This document shows positions 8,340-15,796 of a stretch of DNA of 64,000 bases, one piece after another (position 1 is the first letter of the stretch; every line of letters begins with the position of its first letter). The notes beneath the pieces are model-generated. The model saw only the letters and a list, made by a program, of their open reading frames with translations, was not told the origin of the DNA and made no database searches. A program made the position numbers and the translations under genes. Source of the DNA: Pelomonas sp039929605 (GTDB lineage Bacteria > Pseudomonadota > Gammaproteobacteria > Burkholderiales > Burkholderiaceae_C); the NCBI RefSeq assembly GCF_039929605.1, contig NZ_JBDSQX010000101.1:1-64000 (forward strand), given 5' to 3'.

Positions 8340-9812
8340 TCAGTCCTCCAGAACCCAAGTGTCTTTTGTCCCGCCGCCCTGGCTGCTGTTCACCACCAGG
8401 GAGCCGTCCTTCAACGCCACCCGCGTCAGCCCGCCCGGCACCATGCGCACAGTCGATCCCGACAGCACGAAGGGACGCAGGTCGATGTGGCGCGGCGCGA
8501 TGCCGCTCTCGACGAATGTCGGGCAGGTGGACAGCGACAGCGTCGGCTGGGCGATGTAGTTGCTCGGGTTGGCAATCAGCTGCGCGCGGAAGGCCTCGAC
8601 CTCCGCCTTGGTCGCCGCCGGGCCCACCAGCATGCCGTAGCCGCCCGCGCCATGCACTTCCTTGACGACCAGTTCGTTCAAGTGCGCCAGCGTGTAGGCC
8701 AGGTCTTCCTTGTCGCGGCAGACGTAGGTCGGCACGTTCTGCAGGATGGGTTTCTCGCCGAGATAGAACTCGATCATCTTCGGCACGTAGGGGTAGATGG
8801 ACTTGTCGTCCGCGATGCCGGTGCCGATGGCGTTGGACAGCGTCACCTTGCCGGCCTTGTAGGCGTCCACCAGGCCGGCGCAGCCCAGGGTGGAGTCGGC
8901 GCGGAAGACCTTGGGGTCGAGGAAGTCGTCGTCCAGGCGGCGGTAGATGACGTCCACTCGCTTGGGGCCGCGCGTGGTGCGCATGTACACAAAGCCGCCG
9001 TCGACGAACAAGTCCTGACCCTCGACCAGTTCCACACCCATCTGCTGGGCCAGGAAGGCATGCTCGAAGTAGGCCGAGTTGTACATGCCGGGGGTCAGCA
9101 CGACGACGGTGGGGTCCGACACGCCCTGCGGCGCCACGCTGCGCAGCGTGTCCAGCAGCAGGTCGGGGTAGTGAGCCACGGGCGCGACGCGGTGGCCGGT
9201 GAACAGCTCGGGGAAGAGCCGCATCATCATCTTGCGGTTTTCGAGCATGTAGCTCACGCCGCTGGGCACGCGCAGGTTGTCTTCCAGCACGTAGTAGTGG
9301 CCCGTGCCGTCGCTGTGGCCGGCGCGCACGATGTCGACGCCGGCGATGTGGCTGTAGACGCCGCCGGGGACGTCCACGCCCATCATCTCGGGGCGGAACT
9401 GCGCGTTGTTCAGGATCTCGTCGGCGGGCACGATGCCGGCCTTGAGGATGTCCTGGTCGTGATAGACGTCGTGGATGAAGCGGTTCAGCGCCGTGACCCG
9501 CTGGGCCAGGCCGGCCTGCATCGTCGTCCATTCACTGGCCGGGATGACGCGCGGAATCAGGTCGAACGGGATCAGCCGCTCGGTGCCCTCGCCGCTGTCC
9601 TTGTCGCCGTAGACGGCAAACGTGATGCCCACGCGGCGGAAGATCAGCTCCGCTTGCTCGCGCCGTTCGCGCATCAGCGACTCGGGCTGCTCGGCCAGCC
9701 AGCGGGCGTAGCTCTCGTAGTGGGCGCGCACGCCGGCAGCCTGCTGGCCCTGGCCGGTGGCGCCTTGCCACTGCTGTGCAGCGGCGTTCATTTCGTCAAA
9801 GGCGGTCTGCAT
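8340..9812 (-). CDS. Circularly permuted ATP-grasp type 2 protein
   Basis: The protein is 490 residues from the ATG at 9812, which has AGGAG six bases upstream; a longer reading begins at 9842. It belongs to the DUF404/DUF407 circularly permuted ATP-grasp family, with the family segments PFDLIPRVIPASEW, GVDIVRAGHSDGTGHYYVLEDN and ending GGGTKDTWVLED. It is predicted to catalyse ATP-dependent amide-bond formation in the cytoplasm. It is the first gene of the minus-strand cluster and is followed by the alpha-E and transglutaminase genes, the standard order. A second ATP-grasp, fused to alpha-E, ends the cluster at 32-1999. Confidence 0.9.
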   Translation of the reverse strand: MQTAFDEMNAAAQQWQGATGQGQQAAGVRAHYESYARWLAEQPESLMRERREQAELIFRRVGITFAVYGDKDSGEGTERLIPFDLIPRVIPASEWTTMQAGLAQRVTALNRFIHDVYHDQDILKAGIVPADEILNNAQFRPEMMGVDVPGGVYSHIAGVDIVRAGHSDGTGHYYVLEDNLRVPSGVSYMLENRKMMMRLFPELFTGHRVAPVAHYPDLLLDTLRSVAPQGVSDPTVVVLTPGMYNSAYFEHAFLAQQMGVELVEGQDLFVDGGFVYMRTTRGPKRVDVIYRRLDDDFLDPKVFRADSTLGCAGLVDAYKAGKVTLSNAIGTGIADDKSIYPYVPKMIEFYLGEKPILQNVPTYVCRDKEDLAYTLAHLNELVVKEVHGAGGYGMLVGPAATKAEVEAFRAQLIANPSNYIAQPTLSLSTCPTFVESGIAPRHIDLRPFVLSGSTVRMVPGGLTRVALKDGSLVVNSSQGGGTKDTWVLED

Positions 9813-9940
9813 CGTTGCTCCTCTCGCAGCCTGACGACGCAAATTCCGCGCCCACTCGGGCTGCGGTTTCTGGTGCGTGCGGGCACTGCAAAGGTGCAGT
9901 GCGCCCGCCGCACAGGCGCCAAGGCACCAGGGTTATACCG

Positions 9941-11920
9941 TCAGAAGCGCAACTGAAGGCCCGTGCTCGCCGAACGGCCCGCCTGCGGTGCCAGGTCGCG
10001 GATGGTCGGCACGGCCGTGGCGTTGTAGGCCAGCTTGTTGCCGAGGTTGTCCAGTTTCAGGTACCAGAACGCGTCCGTCTGGCCCCAGCGGAGCTGGCGC
10101 GCGACGGACAGGCGCACGGTGCCGTAGCCCGGCGTGGGCGTGTCGAACTCGGCCACGCGGGTCTGGCGGGCGGCGCCGCGCCACTCCAGCTTGCCGGACC
10201 AGTCGCCCTGCCGTGCCTCCAGCCCCAGCATGGCGCGCAGCGGCGCCAGGCGCGGCAACGGTTCACCGGTCGCCCGGTTGTCGCCTCGCACGATGTCGAG
10301 CTGGGCCAGCAGCGCGACGGCCGGGTGGGCCTGCCAGCGGCCTTCTAGCTCCACGCCGCGCAGCCGCGCCGGCACGGCCTGGAAGTTGTAGACGGGCACA
10401 GCCTCGCCGTCGTTGTCGACCATCTCGCCGGTCGCCTGCAGCGCGATGTAGTTGGTGAAGCGCGTCTCATAGACGTTGACGTGCACATGGCTCTGCTCGC
10501 CTTCCCACTTCAGGCCGATGTCCGCGCCCTTGGAGCGCTCCAGGCCCAGCGTCGCGTCACCGCGCTCGAAGGCGGCGCTGGCCACATGCAGGCCATTGGC
10601 GAACAGCTCGTAGTAGGCAGGCGCACGCTGGGTGCGGTTCAGGTTGGCGCTCAGGCTCCAGGCCTTGTCCAGCGGCAGCACGCCACTGAAGGCCAGGCTC
10701 AGCGGGCTGAAGCGGCGCGACTGCGCGGGGCCGAAACGATCTCCGCCCTCCGAGTCGACCGTCACGCGCTCGGTGCGCGCGCCGGCCGACCAGTCCACGC
10801 CGCCCAGCCGCGCCTGCTCCAACACGAAGACGCCGGTGCTGCGCGTGCGCGTGCTGGGCACGAAGGCTTCCTCGCCGAGGGCCGAAAAGTCCAGCGCCTC
10901 GGTCTGCACGCCGACGATGCCCTTGACTGGCCCAAGGGAGGCATGTTCCACCTCCAGCCGCCCGTCGGTGCCGGAGCTCTTGAAGGTCGTGCCGACCTCG
11001 TCGCCCTCCATCTCCACGTGCTCGTAGCGGTTGCGGCTGAGCTGCCAGCTGATGCGGTGGATGGGCCCGTCGGCGGTCGCCCACTCACCCGCCGTGGCGA
11101 TGCGCTGGCGCTGCATCTTGATGGTCACGTCGGCTTCCGCCGTGGTGCCGTAGTCGGTGTGGAAGTCGTCCACCGACACGCCGGCAAAGCCGCCCTGGAA
11201 GAACACCGAGCCGCCCACCGCGCCGCCGTGGCTGCGTGCGGCGGAGTTGCGCACGCTGGTGCGGCTGTCGCCATCACTGTCGAAGCGCGGCGCACGCTGG
11301 TCGTCGGCGTCGCGGCCGGCCAGATCGACGTGCCAGCCGACACCCGACTGCGGCGTGCCGCTGCCGCCGTCCAGCACAACCGCGCCACTCTTGTCGTTGC
11401 TGGCCCCGCCGAAGCGCACCTCGGCGGCGCCGCTCAGGCCATCGATCAACGTGCGCGGGATGCGGTTGTCGAGCGTGTTGACGACGCCGCCCACCGCGTT
11501 GCCGCCGTACAGCAGCGCCGCCGCGCCGCGCAGCACCTCGACCTTGTCGATGACCAGCGGGTCGATGGCCACGCCGTGGTCGAAGCTGAGGTTGGACGCG
11601 TCCACCGAGGCACCGGAGTTGTTCAGGATGCGCACCCGGTCGCCATCGAGCCCGCGGATGCTGGGCCGGCTGGCGTTGGGGCCGAAGTTGGTGGCCGCCA
11701 CGCCGGGCAGGCCCTGCAGCGTGTCGCCGAGGTTGGCGGCGCGGGTCAGCACGAGCTGGTCGCCGGAGAGGGAATCGCTGGGCTGGGCCAGCACCTGGCT
11801 CTTCAGCGGGTTGCCGGTGACGACGACCTTGTCGAGAGATTCGGCCGGGTCGGCATGGGCGATGGAGACGAGAACGGACAGGCAGGCGGCCGCAACGGGC
11901 GCCAGGGCAAAGGAACGCAT
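9941..11920 (-). CDS. TonB-dependent outer-membrane receptor (ZnuD-like)
   Basis: The 659-residue protein has a signal peptide ending around AHA, a plug domain (LDKVVVTGNP, then RGLDGDRVRILNNSGASVDASN and VEVLRGAAALLYGGNAVGGVVN) and a beta-barrel with the outer-membrane C-terminus ending in Phe (GLQLRF). The region with DDFHTDYGTTAEADVTIKMQRQR resembles the zinc/heme receptor ZnuD subgroup, so a metal substrate is plausible, but this is inference. The ATG at 11920 was preferred because it directly precedes the signal peptide and has GGAAG upstream. A small secreted protein gene lies 69 bases upstream on the same strand. I saw no convincing Zur or Fur box before the pair. Confidence 0.88.
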   Translation of the reverse strand: MRSFALAPVAAACLSVLVSIAHADPAESLDKVVVTGNPLKSQVLAQPSDSLSGDQLVLTRAANLGDTLQGLPGVAATNFGPNASRPSIRGLDGDRVRILNNSGASVDASNLSFDHGVAIDPLVIDKVEVLRGAAALLYGGNAVGGVVNTLDNRIPRTLIDGLSGAAEVRFGGASNDKSGAVVLDGGSGTPQSGVGWHVDLAGRDADDQRAPRFDSDGDSRTSVRNSAARSHGGAVGGSVFFQGGFAGVSVDDFHTDYGTTAEADVTIKMQRQRIATAGEWATADGPIHRISWQLSRNRYEHVEMEGDEVGTTFKSSGTDGRLEVEHASLGPVKGIVGVQTEALDFSALGEEAFVPSTRTRSTGVFVLEQARLGGVDWSAGARTERVTVDSEGGDRFGPAQSRRFSPLSLAFSGVLPLDKAWSLSANLNRTQRAPAYYELFANGLHVASAAFERGDATLGLERSKGADIGLKWEGEQSHVHVNVYETRFTNYIALQATGEMVDNDGEAVPVYNFQAVPARLRGVELEGRWQAHPAVALLAQLDIVRGDNRATGEPLPRLAPLRAMLGLEARQGDWSGKLEWRGAARQTRVAEFDTPTPGYGTVRLSVARQLRWGQTDAFWYLKLDNLGNKLAYNATAVPTIRDLAPQAGRSASTGLQLRF

Positions 11921-11989
11921 GAGGGTACTTCCACGAGAAAACGTTGTGCCCGCGCCCCGAAACATCGGGCGCGGGGAGGCTTGACGAGT

Positions 11990-12301
11990 TCAGGCGGAAG
12001 CGGGTGGCCCTCGGGCGGGCGGCAGGCTGAGGCTGACGGCGCGCGGCGCCGTGCCGCGTGCGACCAGAGGCGCGGCGTGCGTGGCGGCGCTGGCGACACG
12101 TTGAACCGGCTCGGCGGCCGGCGCGCCGCTGGCCAGGTCCGCTGCGGTCAGGCAGAGATCGCAATGGACCAGATGGGCGATGCCATCGTCCTGCCGGTCG
12201 CCGACGTGCGAGAGCGCGTGCACCCCCGCCAACGCCTGCGCGATGGGGAGGAGCAAGACCAGCCACAAAAGCCAGCCGCGGACGTTGCGACTCATATTCA
12301 C
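11990..12301 (-). CDS. Small secreted His/Cys protein upstream of the TonB receptor
   Basis: This 103-residue protein starts with a strong hydrophobic signal segment (WLLWLVLLLPIAQALAG) and then carries HALSH, a further His, and HCDLCL, which could bind a metal. The C-terminal half is Ala/Pro-rich. Similar small proteins occur next to metal-linked TonB receptors in betaproteobacteria. It is probably co-transcribed with the receptor. It is divergent from the amidohydrolase, with only 49 bases between starts. The exact family is not recognised. Confidence 0.6.
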   Translation of the reverse strand: MNMSRNVRGWLLWLVLLLPIAQALAGVHALSHVGDRQDDGIAHLVHCDLCLTAADLASGAPAAEPVQRVASAATHAAPLVARGTAPRAVSLSLPPARGPPASA

Positions 12302-12350
12302 GGGCGCAATCCTAAACTCGGGCCCTCACAGAGCCTGAAGTCACCCTCTC

Positions 12351-13541
12351 ATGAAGCTCATCGACACCATCCTGGCCGACGCGGCCGAGATCACGGCCAT
12401 CCGCCGCGACCTGCACAAGCACCCCGAACTCTGCTTCCACGAGGAGCGCACCGCGGACGTCATCGCCAAGGCGCTGACCGACTGGGGCATTCCCGTCCAC
12501 CGGGGCCTGGGCACGACCGGCGTCGTCGGCATCGTCAAGAACGGCACGTCCGACCGCGCCGTCGGCCTGCGCGCCGACATCGATGCGCTGCCGATGACCG
12601 AGCGCAACGAGTTCCCGCATGCCAGCAGCACCCTCGGCCGCATGCATGCCTGTGGCCACGACGGCCACACGGCCATGCTGCTGGCGGCGGCCAAGCACCT
12701 GGCCACGAACCGCAACTTCGACGGCACGGTCTACCTCGTCTTCCAGCCCGCAGAGGAAGGTGGCGGCGGCGCGCGCGAAATGATCAAGGACGGCCTGTTC
12801 GAGAAGTTCCCGATGGAGGCCATGTTCGGCGCCCACAACTGGCCCGGCATGCAGGCCGGCCAGTTCGCGCTGCGGACCGGCCCGGTGTTCGCCAGCAGCA
12901 ACGAATTCAAGATCACGCTCAAGGGCAAGGGCTCGCACGCCGCCATGCCGCATCTGGGCGTGGACCCGGTGCCCGCAGCCTGCCAGCTCGTCACGGCCTT
13001 CCAGACCATCATCAGCCGCAACAAGCGTCCCATCGACCCGGGCGTTATTTCCGTGACGATGATCCATGCCGGCGAGGCCACCAACGTCGTGCCGGACACG
13101 GTCGTCATGGAAGGCACGGTGCGCACCTTCACGCTGGAGCTGCTGGACCTGCTGGAGCGCCGCATGAAGGACATGACCGAACAGCTGGCCGGTGCCTTCG
13201 AGCTGACGGCCGAGTTCGAATTCCGCCGCAACTACCCACCGACCATCAACCACCCGCAGGAGACCGAGTTCGTGCGCGGCGTGCTGACCGACATGGTGGG
13301 CGCCGACAACGTGCAGGACTTCGAGCCGACGATGGGCGCCGAGGATTTCAGCTACTACCTGCTCGACAAGCCGGGCTGCTACTTCCTCATCGGCAATGGC
13401 GACGGCGAGCACCGCATCGGCGGCCACGGCATGGGGCCCTGCATGCTGCACAACCCGAGCTATGACTTCAACGACGAGCTCATCCCTTTGGGCGGCTCGA
13501 TGTGGGTGCGGCTCGCTGAAGCCTGGCTGAATCGAAAGTAA
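12351..13541 (+). CDS. M20-family amidohydrolase (hippurate hydrolase-like)
   Basis: The 396-residue protein belongs to the M20D metallo-aminoacylase group. Metal-binding residues are visible in HACGHDGH (Cys101, His103, His106) and in PAEEGGGG (Glu135, Glu136), with GRGSHAA-like text (KGSHAAMPH) in the dimerisation domain. Family members remove acyl groups from N-acyl amino acids such as hippurate or indole-acetyl amino acids; the substrate cannot be set from sequence. It is cytoplasmic with no signal peptide. A large CACAGAG-type palindrome follows the stop and may terminate transcription. Confidence 0.9.
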   Translation: MKLIDTILADAAEITAIRRDLHKHPELCFHEERTADVIAKALTDWGIPVHRGLGTTGVVGIVKNGTSDRAVGLRADIDALPMTERNEFPHASSTLGRMHACGHDGHTAMLLAAAKHLATNRNFDGTVYLVFQPAEEGGGGAREMIKDGLFEKFPMEAMFGAHNWPGMQAGQFALRTGPVFASSNEFKITLKGKGSHAAMPHLGVDPVPAACQLVTAFQTIISRNKRPIDPGVISVTMIHAGEATNVVPDTVVMEGTVRTFTLELLDLLERRMKDMTEQLAGAFELTAEFEFRRNYPPTINHPQETEFVRGVLTDMVGADNVQDFEPTMGAEDFSYYLLDKPGCYFLIGNGDGEHRIGGHGMGPCMLHNPSYDFNDELIPLGGSMWVRLAEAWLNRK

Positions 13542-13547
13542 GAAAGA

Positions 13548-13623
13548 AACACAGCCACAGAGGCACAGAGGCACAGAGAGAGCACCACTTTCTCTGTGCC
13601 TCTGTGTCTGCAGTGGCTGTGTT
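13548..13623. repeat. CACAGAG-type palindrome between amidohydrolase and DUF1415 genes
   Basis: Runs of CACAGAGG repeat units on the left are complemented by CTCTGTGCCTCTGTG on the right, with outer arms AACACAGCCAC and GTGGCTGTGTT. A sister element lies at 34613-34680. It may act as a transcription terminator, or be a mobile-type repeat. Confidence 0.6.
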
Positions 13624-13637
13624 CAAAGGATCTAGGA

Positions 13638-14180
13638 ATGAATCAACAGCAAGTGATCAACGACACCCGCAACTGGGTCGTCAAGGCCGTCATTGGCCTC
13701 AACCTCTGCCCGTTCGCGAAGGCGGTGCATGTCAATGAACGGATCCGTTATGTCGTCAGCGATGCGACCGACCCCGAAGCGCTGCTGAAGGATCTGGCCC
13801 GCGAACTTTTGGCGTTGAACCGGGCCGATCCTGAAGAGGTCGACACGACATTGCTGATCCACCCCGGCGTGCTGGCCGACTTCCTGGACTTCAACGACTT
13901 CCTCGACGCGGCCGACGCGCTGGTGGAGGAACTCAAACTGGACGGCGTCCTGCAGATCGCCGACTTCCACCCCGACTACCAGTTCGAGGGCAACGAACCC
14001 GACGACATCGCCAACTACACGAACCGCTCGCCCTACCCGACGCTGCACCTGCTGCGCGAGGAGAGCATCGAGCGTGCGGTGGAGTCGATGCCGGACACGG
14101 CGTCCATCTACGAGAACAACCTCGACACGCTGGGCAAGCTGGGACATGACGGCTGGCGCCAACTCGGCCTCAAGGGCTGA
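13638..14180 (+). CDS. DUF1415 family protein
   Basis: This 180-residue protein begins MNQQQVINDTRNWV and contains the DUF1415 signature GLNLCPFAK (the Cys near residue 24), followed by DTTLLIHPGVL and QIADFHPDYQFEG, and later NRSPYPTLHLLRE. The family is common in proteobacteria with no assigned activity. The ATG at 13638 has AAAGGA upstream and removes a poor 14-residue extension. It is separated from the amidohydrolase by a large palindrome, so the two are probably separate transcripts. Confidence 0.88.
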   Translation: MNQQQVINDTRNWVVKAVIGLNLCPFAKAVHVNERIRYVVSDATDPEALLKDLARELLALNRADPEEVDTTLLIHPGVLADFLDFNDFLDAADALVEELKLDGVLQIADFHPDYQFEGNEPDDIANYTNRSPYPTLHLLREESIERAVESMPDTASIYENNLDTLGKLGHDGWRQLGLKG

Positions 14181-14211
14181 GCGCCTTCCCCAGACATCAC
14201 GCGTTCGGGCC

Positions 14212-14295
14212 GAGCGCCGGGCCGCTCCCAAGCCGGCCCGCTTGGCGATGTGCTTGGCGGTCGAGCCGCCAAGCATCGCCGTCCCCTCGGGGGAC
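14212..14295. repeat. Intergenic hairpin element, copy 1
   Basis: The element begins GAGCGCCGGGCCGCTCCCA and contains a long stem-loop: GCTTGGCGG pairs with CCGCCAAGC, flanked by GGCGAT and ATCGCC. It ends in the CCCCTCGGGGG palindrome. The outer words recur at 15582-15668, but the inner stem differs. Confidence 0.65.
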
Positions 14296-14342
14296 CGGCT
14301 GGGCTCGCCCGCGTGCAGCGGGAGCGAGCCCAGACGAGGGGT

Positions 14343-14702
14343 TCACTCTTTCACCCACGAGAAGCCACCAACCTTCTTCGGCGCATTGGCCCGCGTGCGC
14401 AGTACCGCGTCGAAGCCACTCTTGCCGCCGTTCCAGAGCGCCGTCAGCAGGCCGACGACATCCTCGCGCGTGTAAGGGTCCAGGTCGGCCCGGAACTGCT
14501 TGATGGCTGCGGCCAGCACGTCGCGCGGCAGCTCCTGGTGGGTGGCCAGTACGGCGAACATCGCGGCGTGCAGATCGGGCCAGGCCGCACACAGCGCCTG
14601 GATGCGCCGCAGCGCCTCGGCCGGCGCGGGGCGGTGGCCAGGCAGCAGCCAGTCCAGCCCGTCGGCGCTTTCAGCGCCATCTTCTTGCGTGGCATCGTCC
14701 AT
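14343..14702 (-). CDS. Hypothetical protein
   Basis: This 119-residue protein has no recognised family. It starts MDDATQEDGAE, with AAGGAGA at good spacing upstream, so I preferred this ATG over one at 14744. It is rich in Leu/Ala helices and contains HQELPRDVLAAAIKQFRADL; it ends GGFSWVKE. It has no signal peptide or membrane segment. It is transcribed away from the response regulator gene at 14875. Normal codon use and the RBS support it as a real gene. Confidence 0.6.
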   Translation of the reverse strand: MDDATQEDGAESADGLDWLLPGHRPAPAEALRRIQALCAAWPDLHAAMFAVLATHQELPRDVLAAAIKQFRADLDPYTREDVVGLLTALWNGGKSGFDAVLRTRANAPKKVGGFSWVKE

Positions 14703-14874
14703 CGCTTGTCTCCTTGTGCCGCGATATTTCCCGAGATTTCTCACTTCCGGCTGCCGATGTCAATCATTTATCGCCTATGGCACTGCGCAAATCCGCACGA
14801 CAAGGGCGGGTGATTGCGCCCTGACGCCTCAGTCATACGGCAAACTCGCCCGCTGCTCCCGTGCCCCCGCCGCC

Positions 14875-15564
14875 ATGCAACCCAAGACCCTCGCCCTGAT
14901 CGACGACGACGCCGAATACTCGGAGTTCCTGACGCAATTCCTGCAGGAGCAGGGCATCGCGGTGAGCCGCTACGACGACAGCAACGCCTTGCTCGCCGCA
15001 CCCGAGGCCTTCGCCTTCGACTTCTATCTGGTGGACCTGATGTTGCCGGGCGTCAGCGGCGTGGAGCTGATCAAGATCCTGCGCCGCCGCACCGATGCCG
15101 GCGTCGTCGTCGTGTCCGGGCGCCTGGGGCCCGAGGTGTTCCGCGAGGTCATCACGGCCGGTGCCGACATGTACCTCGTCAAGCCCGTGCAATTCGAACA
15201 GGTGGCGCTGGCCATCGCCGCCGTGCAGCGCCGCGTGGCCAAGCCCGCTGCGGCCGACGCCGCCTGGAAGCTGGACCGCGCCAGCGGCGAGCTCATCGTG
15301 CCGGACGGCACCCGCATCCAGCTCAGCGAGGCCGACCGCCAGTTGCTCGAATGCTTCGCGGCTGCGGGTGGCGAGCCCGTCACGCGCGAGGCCTTGCTGA
15401 ACAAGCTCGGCCGCGAGCTGCCCGAGGGCGAGACGGACGACGGCCTGTCGGCCACCATCTACCGCCTGCGCCGCCGCATCGAGCGGGCCACGCCCACGCT
15501 GGTGCCGTTGCAGAGCAAGTCGCGCGTCGGCTATGTGTTTCGCGCGCCGCTGCAGCTGATCTGA
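14875..15564 (+). CDS. OmpR-type response regulator
   Basis: This 229-residue protein has a receiver domain (LALIDDD, phospho-acceptor Asp54 in YLVDLMLPG, Lys in YLVKPV) followed by a C-terminal winged-helix DNA-binding domain ending RRRIERATPTLVPLQSKSRV, then GYVFRAP. It is expected to control transcription after phosphorylation. The ATG at 14875 is the start that gives the normal receiver N-terminus. A multi-PAS histidine kinase is encoded convergently at 15797-18193 and could be its partner, though the convergent layout makes that uncertain. Confidence 0.9.
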   Translation: MQPKTLALIDDDAEYSEFLTQFLQEQGIAVSRYDDSNALLAAPEAFAFDFYLVDLMLPGVSGVELIKILRRRTDAGVVVVSGRLGPEVFREVITAGADMYLVKPVQFEQVALAIAAVQRRVAKPAAADAAWKLDRASGELIVPDGTRIQLSEADRQLLECFAAAGGEPVTREALLNKLGRELPEGETDDGLSATIYRLRRRIERATPTLVPLQSKSRVGYVFRAPLQLI

Positions 15565-15581
15565 GCGGGGTATCGCGGGCT

Positions 15582-15668
15582 GAGCGCCGGGCCGCTCCCA
15601 AGCCGGCCCGCCTTTGGCGATGTGCGAGCGGGGCCTTCCCCGCGAGCATCGCCGTCCCCTTGGGGGCT
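15582..15668. repeat. Intergenic hairpin element, copy 2
   Basis: The element begins GAGCGCCGGGCCGCTCCCA as in copy 1. Between the conserved GGCGAT and ATCGCC arms the inner stem is a different sequence (GCGAGCGGGG against CCCCGCGAGC, eight of ten paired), so pairing is kept while sequence changes. Confidence 0.65.
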
Positions 15669-15677
15669 GAGGCCGGA

Positions 15678-15704
15678 CACGGCAAGTCCAGTGGACTTGT
15701 CGTG
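15678..15704. terminator. Hairpin between convergent genes, possible bidirectional terminator
   Basis: CACGGCAAGTCCA and TGGACTTGTCGTG form a near-perfect stem with a one-base centre between the convergent regulator and kinase genes. There is no T-run, so intrinsic termination is not proven. A palindrome with the same TCCACTGGA-type core occurs at 54667-54687. Confidence 0.4.
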
Positions 15705-15796
15705 CCTGCCGAAGAGCAGCCGTTCCGTCGGCTGCGCGGTCTGCAAGACCGACCAGATTTGCGCGCGTTCAGCGGCGCGAGGCTGGGCGAGGGGCT

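Noticed and set aside
10481..13465. 994-residue open frame spanning the TonB receptor antisense and the amidohydrolase in another frame
   Set aside because: It crosses two real genes on different strands and shows no domain; it exists only because stops are rare in GC-rich DNA.
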